Positions 50,101 to 60,894 of a stretch of 64,000 nt of DNA are shown one piece after another (the stretch's first letter is position 1; every line of letters begins with the position of its first letter). The translations under genes were made by a program, and so were the position numbers. Under the pieces are notes generated by a model. It was not told the DNA's origin and made no database searches. It saw nothing but the letters and a program-made list of their open reading frames with translations. Origin of the DNA: Piliocolobus tephrosceles. Lineage: Eukaryota; Chordata; Mammalia; Primates; Cercopithecidae. The stretch covers positions 24,457,275-24,521,274 of the forward strand of contig NC_045444.1 in assembly GCF_002776525.5 (NCBI RefSeq). Direction: 5' to 3'.

Positions 50101-50699
50101 ATGTTCACTAATTATTTGTGAAATGTATTTAATTTGGGGAAATGGAGCAACATACTGAGTCCTGCTCCATGGCTAGAGTATGTGGTGAAACCAGAGACTG
50201 CTCATGAAAGAAAAGACATTAAAATTTGTATAGTACAGGAGGATCCTATCAACAGAATTCTTAATCATGAATAAAATGGGAGCATAAAGGGAAAGAAGAA
50301 AAAAGCATTCACATATGGGAGTGTGCAAGGTTGTCAAGATGGGATCTTGGAGGCAACATTCAAAATGGCACTAAACTTCCTACACAAAATTGCGTTTTCA
50401 GGTTGCATCTTGATAGTCCCATGGACAAATGACCAATAAAATATTCATAGCAAAATTTATCTGATGACTGGATATTAGAAAACCATATCCTAAAAACAAA
50501 ACAAAACAAACCAAACACAAAAATTCCATCTGTTCTTATATTAAGTCACTGCAGCAAAAGTAAATATCATACAGGTAATTCTGAAATGACATTTTGTTTT
50601 GAGAAGTGAATGTATAATTTTTATAGCTTGTGTGTTAGGCTTAGAGTTTTTGAGGTTAGATATTAGGGGCAGAAAAATCTGTGGATTGATTGGATTTTT
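47171..50699. other. Mostly unique; no supported gene
   Basis: No clear repeat apart from a weak MIR-like stretch (48860-48955) and a poly-T run near 47226-47239. Overlapping frames at 49224-49588 and the frame 47746-48012 have no recognisable domain and no splice context. Confidence 0.5.
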
Positions 50700-51520
50700 C
50701 GAAAACCTCTTTATTGAGGTATAATTGATATACAAAAGTTGTACATATTAAATTTACACAAGCTAATGAATTTAGAGATAAGTATACACCTTTGAAACTG
50801 TTGACACAATCTATGCCACAAAGGTTCACAATATACCATCCAAAATTTCCTCCTGATATATTTATGTATTTATTTATTGTTTTTGCAATAAGGAACCAAC
50901 ATAAGATCTACTCTTTTAGCAACTTTCAGGTATGTAATATGGTATTGTTTACTGTAGACAGTATGTTATACAGTAAATCTCTAGGATTTATTCATTCCCT
51001 GTAACTGAAACTTTGTACTCTTTGACTAATACTTTTCTATTTCACCCTCCCCTGTCTCTTGGGAAAAAGACCTTTCTACTTTCTGCTTCTACGAGTTCGA
51101 CTAATTTAGATTCCTCATATAAGTGGTAGCATGGATTATTTATCCTTTTTGTGTCTTGTTTATTTCACTTAGCATAATGTTCCCTGGGTTCACCCATATT
51201 GTTGCATATGGAGCAATTTCCTTTTTTAAAAAAAACAGAATGATGATCCATTGTATGCATATATCATGTGTTCTTTATCCATTTATTCAGTAATAAATAT
51301 TTAGGTTGCTCCCACATCTTAGGTATTGTGAATAATGTTACAATAAACATGGAAAGGCAGGTATCTCTAAGAGATGCTAATTGTAATTACTTTGGTACAC
51401 CTTTTAATTACTTTGGTATACTTTTAATCCTCTCTCAAAACTTTATGTTATTTATGTTACAATTTGTATCTTTTATGTTGTATAACTTTTTATAGATTTT
51501 TGTAGTTACAGAGTTACAGT
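50700..51520 (-). mobile_element. L1M 3' UTR / ORF2 end
   Basis: CTCTTTATTGAGGTATAATTG, GTGTCTTGTTTATTTCACTT, TCACCCATATTGTTGCATATG and GTTGCTCCCACATCTTAGG are reverse L1M 3' sequence. Beyond about 51370 it decays, with a local repeat of AATTACTTTGGTA(C/T)AC (about 51386 and 51409). Probably the 3' end of the same element as 52200-55425. Confidence 0.8.
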
Positions 51521-51544
51521 TTCCTTCCTTCTTTCTCTCCTTCT

Positions 51545-51608
51545 TTCCTTCCTTCCTTCCTTCCTTCCTTCCTTCCTTCCTTCCTTCCTTCCTTCCTTCC
51601 TTCCTTCC
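51545..51608 (+). repeat. (TTCC)n microsatellite
   Basis: About 16 uninterrupted TTCC units following an impure CTTT/CTTC stretch; it immediately precedes the Alu at 51615. Confidence 0.97.
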
Positions 51609-51614
51609 ATTCTT

Positions 51615-51792
51615 TTTTTGAGACAGGGTCTTATGCTACCACCCAGGCTGAAGTGCGGTGACACAATTATTACTTACTGCAACCTCAAACTCCTGGGCTC
51701 AAGCAATCCTCCCACCTCTGCCTCTTAAGTAGCCGGGACCACTGGTGTATGTAACCATGCACAACTGATTTAAAATATATATATATATATAT

Positions 51793-51832
<40 letters not shown>

Positions 51833-51890
51833 GTGTACAGATGAGATCATACTATACTGCTGGGATCACAGATGTATGCCACCATGTATG
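51615..51890 (-). mobile_element. Broken Alu with internal (TA)(TG)(TA) repeat
   Basis: GAGACAGGGTCTTATGCTACC to ATGCACAACTGATTTAAAA (51615-51773) is the first arm. A TA/TG/TA microsatellite (51774-51831) replaces the linker. GTACAGATGAGATCATACTA and GCTGGGATCACAGATGTATG (to about 51890) are a shortened second arm. Confidence 0.82.
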
Positions 51891-51911
51891 CCACTGGTTT
51901 ATTTATAATCT

Positions 51912-52058
51912 GTACAACATAAATCTGGATGTCCACGTCTCTCTCCAGATTTGGTAAGCTTTCAGCTATTATTTCTTTAAATAAGCTTTCTGTTTCTTTC
52001 CTCCTTATCTTCACTTGTTTGTATTCCATAATATGTATACTGGTTCATTGGATGGTAG
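51912..52058 (-). repeat. Local duplicate of L1M ORF1-region block (copy A)
   Basis: About 147 bases nearly identical to 52728-52875 in the same orientation: both contain CAGCTATTATTTCTTTAAAT and CATAATATGTATACTGGTTC. By my count they differ at under 10 positions, far less than the age of this L1M would allow if they were independent L1 copies. Copy A lies inside the Alu debris. Confidence 0.9.
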
Positions 52059-52059
52059 C

Positions 52060-52196
52060 ATATATATATATATATTACAGATGAGGTTTCAGTATGTTGC
52101 TGCCCAGGCTGGTGCCAAACAACCAAGCTCAAGCCATCTTCCTGCCTTGGCCTCCCAAATGCTGAGATTACGAGCAAGAGCCATTGTACCCAGCCT
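52060..52196 (-). mobile_element. Second Alu arm, separate piece
   Basis: After a short TA run, GATGAGGTTTCAGTATGTTGC, GCCTTGGCCTCCCAAATGC and GAGCCATTGTACCCAGCC form a full second Alu arm. It duplicates the part already represented in shortened form at 51831-51890. Confidence 0.82.
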
Positions 52197-52199
52197 ATA

Positions 52200-53125
52200 G
52201 CTATTACTAATACTATGTTTGTTTGTTTTTTTAACTTTTATACTTGGGCTAAAAATGATTTACACGATTAAACATTATGTTATTCTGTGTCTATGTATAT
52301 ATTTACTTTTGCCTGTAAGTTTTAGACTTTCTTATGCTGTCTTGTTGCTTTTAAGCATCCTTTTATTTCAATTTGAATAACTTCCTTTAGCACTTTTTGT
52401 AATGCAGGTCTAACAGTGATAAATTCCCTCCGTTTTTGCTTGTTAGTGCAAGTCTTTACCTCTCCTTCATTTTAAAAGGAGAGTTTTACCAAGTGAAATA
52501 TTCTTGGTTGGCACTTTTTGTCTTGAATAAATCATCCTGCTCTCTCTTTGTCTGAAAGATTTTTGCTGAGAAATCAGCTGATAGTCTTTTGAGAGTTCCC
52601 TTGTATATAATAAATTAATTTATCCAACTACCTTCAAAATTCTGCTTGTTTTTGACTTTTGACAATTTAAATGTAATGCGTCTCAGTGTAGACCTCTTTA
52701 GATTCGACATATTTGGTGTGTTTTTGGTAAATCATAAATCTAGATGTCCATATCTCTCCGCAGATTTGGTAAGTTTTCAGCTATTATTTCTTTAAATAAG
52801 CTTTCTGTTTCTTTCCTCCTTATCTTCACCTGTTTGTATTCCATAATATGTATACTGGTTCATTTGATGGTAGCCTGTAAGTCCCATAGGCTTTCTTCAT
52901 TCTTTTCACTTTTTTGCTCCTCTGACTAGACAATTTCAAATGAAAGGCTCTTCACATTCATTGATTCTTTTTTCTAGTTGAGTTTACTCTTCAAACTTTC
53001 TATGGAAACGTTTCTATTTTACAGTTCAGTCATTATATTCATCATCTATAAAATTTCTGTTTTGTTGTTTTTTGTGTTTTCAATCTTTTAGTTGAACTTC
53101 TGGTATTGCTGATATATTGTTTTCT
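52200..53125 (-). pseudogene. L1M ORF1-region relic
   Basis: Reverse L1M ORF1: GCAGGTCTAACAGTGATAAAT, GCTGAGAAATCAGCTGATAG, TTTGACAATTTAAATGTAATG, TTCAGCTATTATTTCTTTAA and CTGATATATTGTTTTC. The frames are destroyed. The 52728-52875 part is the source-like copy (B) of the local duplication. Confidence 0.82.
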
Positions 53126-54215
53126 TTTTTAAAAAAACTTTTATTTCAGGTTCAGGGGTACATGCGCAGGTTTATTATATAGATAAATTACATGCTGTGG
53201 GGGTTTAGTGTACAGGTTTTTCATCACCAAGGTAATAAGCATAGTACGTGATAGGTACATTTTGATTCTCATCCTCCTCCCACCCTTCACCCTCAAGTAG
53301 GTCCTGGTGTCTGTTGTTCCCTTCTTTGTTTTCACATATGTACTCAATATTTAGCTCCCACTTATAAATAAGAACATATGGTATTTGGTTTTCTAATCCT
53401 GTGTTAGTTTTATTAGGATACTGGCCTCCAACTCTATGCATGTTGTTGCAAAGGACATAATCTAATTCATTTTTATGGCTGCATAGTAGTCCTTTGTGTA
53501 TATGTACAATATTTTCTTTATCCAGTCTATAATTAATGAGCATTTAGGTTGATTATATGTCTTTGCTATTGTGAATAGTACTGCAATGAACATATGTGTG
53601 CATGTGTCTTCATGGTAGAATGATTTATATTCTTTTGGGTATATACCTAATAATGGGATTTCTGGGTCAAATGATAACTCTGTTTTCAGTTCTTTGAGAA
53701 ATTGCCAAACTACTTTTTACAATAGCTGAACTAATTTACATTCCATCAGTAGTGTGTAAGTGTTCTCTTTTCCCCACAACCTCACCAACATCTGTTATTT
53801 ATTTATTTATTTATTCATTCATTCATTTTTTGTGAGGGAGTCTCACACTGTTGCCCAGGCTGGAGTGCAGTGGTACGATCTTGGCTCACTGCAACCTCCA
53901 CCTCCCAGGTTCAAGTGATTCTCCCACCTCAGCCTCCCGAGTAGCTGGGATTACAGGTGCTTGATACCATGTCTGGCTAACTTTTGTGTTTTTAGTAGAG
54001 ATGTAGTTTTTCCACGTTGGCCAGGCTGGTCTGGAACTCCTGACCTCAGGTGATCCACCCACCTCAGCCTCCCAAAGTGCTGAAATTACAGGCGTGAGCC
54101 CCTGCACCCAGCCAACATCTGTTATTTTTGACTTTTCCATAATACCATTCTGACTGGTATGAGAAAGGTATTTCACTGTGGTTTTGATCTGCATTTCCCT
54201 AATATTAGTTTATTT
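53126..54215 (-). mobile_element. Younger L1 3' fragment inserted in the L1M, split by an Alu
   Basis: GGTTCAGGGGTACATGCGCAG, CACCCTTCACCCTCAAGTAGG, ATTTAGCTCCCACTTATAAAT, GGGTATATACCTAATAATGG and, after the Alu, CTGACTGGTATGAGAAAGG form an L1PB/L1MA-like 3' end of about 780 bases, 5' truncated. It separates the L1M ORF1 relic from the L1M 5' UTR. Confidence 0.83.
53801..54111 (-). mobile_element. Alu with (TTTA)n/(TTCA)n tail and target duplication
   Basis: AACATCTGTTATTT precedes (53787-53800) and follows (54114-54127) the element. The tail is TTTA/TTCA repeats in place of pure T. The body is complete (GTTGCCCAGGCTGGAGTGC through CCTGCACCCAGCC). Confidence 0.94.
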
Positions 54216-55425
54216 ATTTTAGTTGCATGTCTGTGTTCTCTTGTGGCTCACAAAGCCACCTAACAATGATTATTTTGAATTATTTATCAGGCAATCCATA
54301 GATCTCCATTTATTTAAGTCAGTTATTGTACTTTATTTTGTTTCTTTGGTGGTGTCATGTTTCCCTAATTATTCATAATATTTGTAATCTTGCATTGATG
54401 TCTACATAGTTGAAAAAAAAAGTCCCCCTCTTCCAGTCTTTATAAACTTGCTTTGGGATGAAAAGATCTTCATCAGTCAGCCCAGCTGGAGATTATAGAG
54501 ATCTCTTAAATCTTTTCTGTGGATACACCCACTCAACTCTTCTTATTCCATCCTGGGGTAAAGTCTTAAATCTGTATGCCTTCTATTTATCCCATAAAAC
54601 CATGTTGGGTGCTGAGAGCTGCCCATTCTTTCTCCTAGGTAAGTGCTGGGATGTGCTAGGGCATTGGATGCAAACTCCTTTTCCTCTTTCCTCCATGAAT
54701 GGGATGTTTCAGGTTGATGCACCTTTCTTCTACCCTGCAGAGCCACACGAAAAGTCAAGTGTCACCCACCCCTTTTCCTTGGAACCGTGCACTGTGCTGG
54801 GACAATGGATGTAAGATTCATTTATTTCTATCTCTTCTGAAGGAGCAGTTTCAGGCTTGTGTGCTTTCTCCCAGTCCCACAGAGTTAAGCCAGTTTCTGA
54901 AGTCTACATGCTAACTTGGAAGTACTTGGGATGCTGGTTTTGGACATTTACAGGGTGCCATCTGTGGAGGCACACATGCTGGTTGCTGTGAGCTCCCTTC
55001 TTTCTTCTTTCTTTTTTGTTCCTAGTTGCTCTCAGATTCTCCAGTCATCCAATTTTCTCAGTGTTCAGGATGCAGTAAGATACAAGCAGGCCTCTCAGGA
55101 TGTTCCCCTTCAAATTCTGGGAAACCCAGACCTTTTCTATGCTCTCTCTTTCTCTTGCAGGAAAAAAGAAATTCCTTTTGGCACTGATTTGTACCTGCCT
55201 CTGGGAGGGTGTTATTGGCAGAATGAAACTGCTTTCTGTACCCCTTTCAGTGTAGTTGATCTTGTACTTTGTCGTTCACTAGAGTGATGGAAACTTTCAG
55301 CTGGACTCTGGAACTCTCAAAAAGGTATTTTCATTCATGAATGATTGTCAAAATAATGTTTCTCTGGAGTGATAAGGGCTGAAATCACCTATTCTACCAC
55401 TTTGCTGACGTCACATTCTAGATTA
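54216..55425 (-). mobile_element. L1M 5' UTR relic
   Basis: TCTTGTGGCTCACAAAGCC, CAGGCAATCCATAGATCTCC, GGTGGTGTCATGTTTCCCTAA, TTCCAGTCTTTATAAACTTGC and, at the 5' end, CTATTCTACCACTTTGCTGACG follow the older-type L1 5' UTR in reverse. Plus-strand frames such as 54458-54814 and 54916-55287 are opposite-strand readings of it. Confidence 0.83.
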
Positions 55426-56171
55426 ATTGATTTCTTAAAGTGAGAGTTGATCAAAGCAAGGTTCTGAGCGAAGAAGGAAATATTGTATGAAACCATTCCT
55501 CATTTATAATTGCCTAACTAATGAAGTGACTGCTCTGGTTCTTGTGATTAAAAACCCAGTAATACCAAAACCTATATTTCAATGACTTTTCTTACTTGGC
55601 ACTAGATTTTAGAACCCAAAATCAGTGCCTGTTTAGTTAAAGGAAACCTATATACAATAATTTAATAGTAAAAGTTTAACTACAAATTCTCTAAAGAAAC
55701 CAACAAAAATAAGTCGTGATTATGAGTATTTGCCTTTTCTGTGGTATAAACACTATTTTTTTACCATGATAAATTTCAAGCCATCAAAGTCACTGAATGT
55801 GGAACTGGGAAGAGATGCATAGGTAGCACACCAATATATAGTATTTATAGCATACAGATAGAATAGATGTAAATAACCTTAAGAGTATAGGTAAAAATAT
55901 GATATTAAAAAGTCTGATTTCTGGGTGTATATTAACTTTTTTAAAAATTGCACAAATGTAAGTTTACATAATTTGCTTTTTAATAATAATTGTGTTTTAA
56001 AACAGGATTACAATATTTCTGAAAATTCAAGGTATAAGCACACCACAGCCTATATCCATGAAGGATAATCTGAGAATTATGAACAGATCTTTCTACTTTA
56101 AGTGATCTTCCAAGTTATCTTTCTAGCCAGAATTCACAATGTTTCTTTTTCTTTGGATGTTCATGATAAAA
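55426..56171. other. No recognised feature
   Basis: AT-rich unique sequence without a supported frame. Confidence 0.5.
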
Positions 56172-56405
56172 TACACAGTTGACCTTGGAACAACACAGGG
56201 GTTGGGGATGCTGGCCCCCTACATAGTCAAAAATCCATGTGTAGCTTTTGACCTTCCAAAAACTTAACAACTCATACCCTACTGTTGGCCAAATGACTGG
56301 CCAATAAGCACAAAGAGTTACCACATATTTCCTTTAAGTGTTTTACACTGTATTCTTACAACAAAGTAAGCTAGTGGAAAGAAAATGTTATTAAGAAAAT
56401 CATAA
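56172..56405 (+). mobile_element. Tigger-type DNA transposon, left half
   Basis: Starts at the terminal inverted repeat CAGTTGACCTTGGAACAACA, continues GGGATGCTGGCCCCCTAC, CCAAAAACTTAACAACTC and GAAAGAAAATGTTATTAAG, then stops. The matching right half is at 59746-59951. Confidence 0.85.
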
Positions 56406-56510
56406 CGTATGATTATTATGCATTGCATTTCTATATCAGAACATCTCATGTACCTTATAAATGTATATACCAATTATGTACCTACAAAAATTAAAAATTA
56501 AAAAATTAAA
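56406..56510 (+). mobile_element. L1 3' tail fragment
   Basis: ACATCTCATGTACCTTATAA, GTATATACCAATTATGTACC and an A-rich tail of AAAATT units (to about 56510) form an older L1 3' end in sense orientation. Confidence 0.7.
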
Positions 56511-56662
56511 AAAGGGCTGCTCTGTGTATGGAGTAGCATTGTTTATCTATTTACTTTCCTAATAAACTTGCTTTCACTCTGTGGACTCGCCCTGAATTCT
56601 TTCTTGTGTGAGGGCCAAGAACCCTCTCTTGGGGTCTGGATCAGGACTCCTTTCTGGTAACA
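56511..56662 (+). mobile_element. ERV1-type LTR, 3' part (R-U5)
   Basis: AATAAA at 56561-56566, then GACTCGCCCTGAATTCTTTC and AAGAACCCTCTCTTGGGGTC, ending CTGGTAACA at 56662. This is the R-U5 end of a gammaretrovirus-like LTR. The U3 part is missing. The family is uncertain (MER4/MER41 group suspected). Confidence 0.72.
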
Positions 56663-58071
56663 CCTTCTTGGGAAACCACAAAGGGATGATACTGAGGAGA
56701 CCCTGACCCAAAGGAAATAGACTGCAGCACCAACTGGCCAGCTTTGGGTAAGTGGTAGGGTACCCAGGTAAAGGATGGGATTGAGTTAGAGGCCCAACTT
56801 AGGGGAGTTAGAGCCTCTCCTAAGACAGAGTGGGTTAAAAGTCCCTCTTAATAAAAGACAAGGATGCTTGACCAAATATATAACTTACAAAGGTTAGAAT
56901 CTTCCTAAGATTTAGTGGGTTAGAGGCCCCTCTCAGTAAAGTCTGTCTTGGCTAAGGGTGGATTTGGCACTATGGGATGTTAACTGCTCTTTTCTTTGGA
57001 TTAATCTACCTTGCAGTCTTTGCCGACAGCTGTGGGTGACAGGATTAGGCATGTACAGGACAAATGGGACATGGGGAGCTTTTTTCTCCCCAGAAGGGAA
57101 ACTTGAGAGCTGATGGGACTGCTGGAAAAGATCCCTTCCCGACCGACAAGTGGTCGCCTAAACTTTTGATTCAGTATCGCTGCAATGGCTGGGTTTTTCT
57201 CTGGCCTCCCTGAGCTCCTTGCCTTCTCCACCTTGTCACAGGCAATGCTTTTCTCCTTTTCTCTCCTTTCTCTCTTCTGTTACTCAGGGCAACCATCTTG
57301 CCCAGAGACCACATGTCGGAACTCCTCATTGGAGGTTGGATTAAAGATGACAGGGCCCGTCCAGGGGCAAGTTTGAGCCTTGCCAGTTAGATATTGGGTG
57401 CTAAGTAGAGTGGTTAATGTCTACGTTTTGTCACATCACATGTATTTTGCTCTGGCTAGAATGGAAAATGTTAATTTGGTTACCCCATGAAACCTCTTGG
57501 GCTGTGTCTTGAAAAGTTGAGAGGCTTTTGCCGGTGAAATGTTCCTTGGGAGCTTGACCTTGTAACCACATGGTGGTACTTTCTCTTGATCTCCACTAAG
57601 GGAACAGAAGTTTTAGAATTCATGCCATAGTTAGCCCTAAAAACTATCTCAAGCAGTTAAAAGCCTTTGCGAGCTCAAAATTGGCTGCTCTAGGCTCTTT
57701 CTGGGAAGGGCAATGGAGACTGTCCAGTGTTGTAGCTCAGTAGATAAAGCTTTGTTTTTTCACAGTGGTGGCCCAGGTTCAGGTTCAGTTTTTGGCCTAG
57801 GGAATAAGTACTTTTTAGTTGAAATCTGTATGATTTTTACCATTTGTTGAATCTCTTTCTTCTACATCTTGAAATTCCCTTTCTCTGAGTGCCTGGAAGG
57901 TTACCTTTGGTAAAGTTCAAAAGCCAGAAGTATTAGCCATTTCACATGGCTAATGTAGGGAAATAAGAAATTTTAAAAATTGTTTTTTAAAGAGTGCTAT
58001 GGTTAAAAGTCAGCTTAATAAAAAGCAGATATTCAAGCTCTAACAGCCTGAGACTCCATATGGAGAAAAGA
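56663..58071 (+). mobile_element. Probable ERV1 leader/internal sequence
   Basis: It follows the LTR end directly and reads GACACTGAGG-like and CCCTGACCCAAAGG text typical of a provirus leader. No gag, pol or env frame of more than about 76 codons is visible, and no primer site could be matched with confidence. The assignment rests mainly on position after the LTR. Similar sequence may continue at 58437-58721 and 58902-59061. Confidence 0.45.
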
Positions 58072-58436
58072 TTCATTAGTTCGATTTCATACTGCTATAA
58101 AGAACTGCCCAAGACTGGGTAATTTATAAAGTAAAGAAGTTTAATTCACTCATAGTTCTTCCTGGCAGAGGAGGCCTCAGGAAACTATAATCACGGTGGA
58201 AGGTGAAGGGAAAACAAGGACCTTCTTCATAAGGCTGCAGAAGAGAGACAGCAGAAAGCAAAGGGGGAAGAGCCCTTTATAAAACCATCAGACCTCATGA
58301 GAACTCATTCACTAGAGAACAGTTCGGGGGAAACTGCCACCATGATCCAACCACCTCCCATCAGGTCCATCTCTCAACACCTGGGGGTTACAGTGTGAGA
58401 TGAGATTTGAGTGGAGACACAGAGCCAACAACATTA
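58072..58436 (-). mobile_element. THE1/MST-type LTR
   Basis: TTCATTAGTTCGATTTCATAC, GACTGGGTAATTTATAAAG, TATAAAACCATCAGACCTC, ATGATCCAACCACCTCCC and GTGTGAGATGAGATTTGAG: the reverse complement of an MST/THE1 LTR, essentially full length. Confidence 0.9.
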
Positions 58437-58721
58437 ACCAAGGAGGTGCCACAGAACCTGTTTTAGGAACAAAACAAAACAAAACAAAAAACCTTTTGTT
58501 TTCCTCAAGAAACCTGAGGACTTGAAAGTAGACAGATCTCTGTCAAAATCTAAGGCTCTATTCTGCTTTACATTGAATTATCTCACTTTTTAAACTTTTG
58601 GGGATATCAGAAATTACTCTGAATTATGAGAGAGGTTTGGTGTGTAATAACAAGGCAGGAAGCATACTTCTGGGGACAGTTAATGGCAGTTATGGGGGAA
58701 TACGTGGCTCTTTGCACTGTC

Positions 58722-58901
58722 TTCATAAGGCTGCAGAAGAGAGAAAGAGCAGAGAGTAAAGGGGGAAGAGCCCTTTATAAAACCATCAGACCTCATGAGA
58801 ACTCCTTCAGTATCAAGGGAACAGCATGGGGGAAGCTGCCACCATGATCCAATCACCTCCCACCAGGTCCATCCCTCAACACCTGGGGATTACAGTGTGA
58901 G
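58722..58901 (-). mobile_element. Partial second copy of the MST-type LTR
   Basis: The central 180 bases of the same LTR type (CTTCATAAGGCTGCAGAAG through GTGTGAGATGAGA) recur about 495 bases downstream of the first, in the same orientation, cut on both sides. The two copies look about 88-90% identical. Confidence 0.88.
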
Positions 58902-59061
58902 ATGAGAAGCATGCTCTTGGTCATCTAGAAGGTATGGAAATGTTCCCAAACCCCCACACACACCCCCACCCCCATTGAGAGGTAAGACTACCATTGGGAA
59001 ATGGGTTGATTCCCTCTTTGGGGGAGATCCAGGATCTGGTATAAAAATGATACACTTTTGA

Positions 59062-59740
59062 GGAAAAATAACAGATTCTGGTGAGGATGCGGAGAAAAGG
59101 AACCCCTATACACTGTTGGAGGGAGTGTAAATAAGTTCAACTACTGTGGAAGACAGTACGGTGATTCCTCAAAGAGCTAAAAAGAGAACTACCATTCAAC
59201 CCAGAAATCCCATTACTAGGTGTATATCCAAAGGAATATAAAGCATTTTATCATAAAGACACATGCACACGAATGTTCGCTGCAGCACTGTTCACAAAAG
59301 TAAAGACATGGAATCGACATAATCCCTAGCAATGACAGATTGGATAAAGAAAATGTGGTACATATACACCATGGAATATTATGCAGCCATAAAACATAGT
59401 AAGATTGTGTCTTTTGCAGGAACATGGATGAAATTGGAAGCTATCATCCTTAGCAAACTAATGCAGAAACAGAAAACCAAATATTCCATGTTTTCACTTA
59501 ATATTGGGAGCTAAATGATAAGAACTCATGAACACAAAAATGGAAATAATAGACACTGGGGTCTACTTGAGGGTGGAGGCTGGAAGGAACAACAAGAGGA
59601 GAAAAGATTGGGTACTGGGCTTAATACCTGGGTGATGTAATAATATATACCCTAGTGACATGTTGACTCATGCTTATGTATGTATCAAACCTTCACATGT
59701 ATCCCCAAAACTAAACTAAAAATTGAAAAAGAAAATAAGA
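59062..59740 (+). mobile_element. L1 3' end (L1PB/L1MA-like), 5' truncated
   Basis: AACAGATTCTGGTGAGGATG, CCATGGAATATTATGCAGCC, TGGATGAAATTGGAAGCTATC, the ORF2 stop at about 59512-59514 (GGGAGCTAAATG), GACACTGGGGTCTACTTGAG, then an A-rich end. The ORF2 C-terminal piece is visible at 59332-59514 (MWYIYTMEYYAAIK). Confidence 0.93.
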
Positions 59741-59745
59741 AAATT

Positions 59746-59951
59746 GTATGGAAGAGAAAATATATTTACCATTCAATGAGTGCAGTGAATCCTTATAAAG
59801 GTCTTCATTGTCTTCATGTTAAGTGGACCTAGGAAGAAAAGGAAGATAATGGGTTGGTCTTGCTGTCTCAGAAGTGGCAGAGACAGAAGAAAATTCACCT
59901 ATAAGTGGATTACGTGAGTTGGACAACTCTTGTTGTTCAATGGTCAGCTGT
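59746..59951 (+). mobile_element. Tigger-type DNA transposon, right half
   Basis: GAGAAAATATATTTACCATTC, GGTTGGTCTTGCTGTCTCAG, CAGAGACAGAAGAAAATTC and the terminal TTGTTGTTCAATGGTCAGCTG, which is the inverted repeat of the left end at 56176. It completes the element that begins at 56172. Confidence 0.87.
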
Positions 59952-60649
59952 AACATATTGTCCTGGTGATGTAGCTGGCGGTTACTGAATATGTGTCTGA
60001 GTGAATGGAAAGCACAGATGGTTGATGAGATAGAGAACTATGAGAGAATGTTTGTTGCACATACCCTGATGCTTATAAAGGACACACACTGATAGGCAGC
60101 CAGAATGAAGGGACTCTGGCATTCTACATAAAGAGAGTTCATAAATACTCAAAATTCTGACTTCCTAAATGTTTTACTGTAGATATTGAAGAGTATTTTT
60201 ATTCCTGAGCTTTGACATCAACTCAACATTGACTCGAACTTAGAATAAATGCAAGCAAGCAAGCAAAAAACTCTTCTGCATATACTGTCATAAAGCAAAT
60301 CAATACTAATTCTGTGTAGTCCCTTTTGTTCATGAAACATGTGACAGGATCAGATTATGACCCCCCAAATTGATAAAGAAATTATTCAAATGGGAAACAA
60401 ATCTTTTGGAGAAGCAAAATGGGAAAGAACCGTGAGAATTCCCAGACTCTAAGATTCTGGATTTTTCTTTCTTGACTCCTCTTATTGCTTTGAGATTTCT
60501 GAGTTCGGATGTCCAAACTTATGCAGAACAAAGAAGATATGCCATTATAGAGCCTCTCTAAATATATCAAAGCATACTAAAAAGGGAGCTCTGATTTTTG
60601 CCACAGGACCTTTAAACATAAGAGCGAGACATTGCAAATGAAAGCATAG
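59952..60649. other. No recognised feature
   Basis: Unique-looking sequence with no supported frame. Confidence 0.5.
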
Positions 60650-60825
60650 TCTGTATTGAAATTGCCTAATTATCAGTCCATCTCCCCATAGATCTTAAAT
60701 TCTGTGAGACAAGAAACTATTTGTCTTATTTATGACAGTTCCCTTTAGTACCTGGTACTGTGACAGCAAAGTTTCTGTGCAGAACACAAAACGTGTTCAA
60801 TTAATATTTGTTGGCTGAATGAACA
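60650..60825 (+). repeat. L2 3' end
   Basis: CTTAAATTCTGTGAGACAAG, TAGTACCTGGTACTGTGAC, and GTTCAATTAATATTTGTTGG followed by CTGAATGAA match the L2 end. Confidence 0.75.
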
Positions 60826-60894
60826 TGTGCATGTTACCTTTGACATATGTGGATTAATGTTGGCTGGATCACATTTCTCTGCATAATATCTGTG

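Noticed and set aside
54458..55287. Frames of 118 and 123 codons on the plus strand
   Set aside because: Both run antisense through an L1M 5' UTR relic; their openness comes from base composition.
56663..58071. Possible gag-like coding region behind the ERV1 LTR end
   Set aside because: Longest frames are about 63-76 codons, with no gag motif and no clear primer site; kept only as probable leader/internal sequence.
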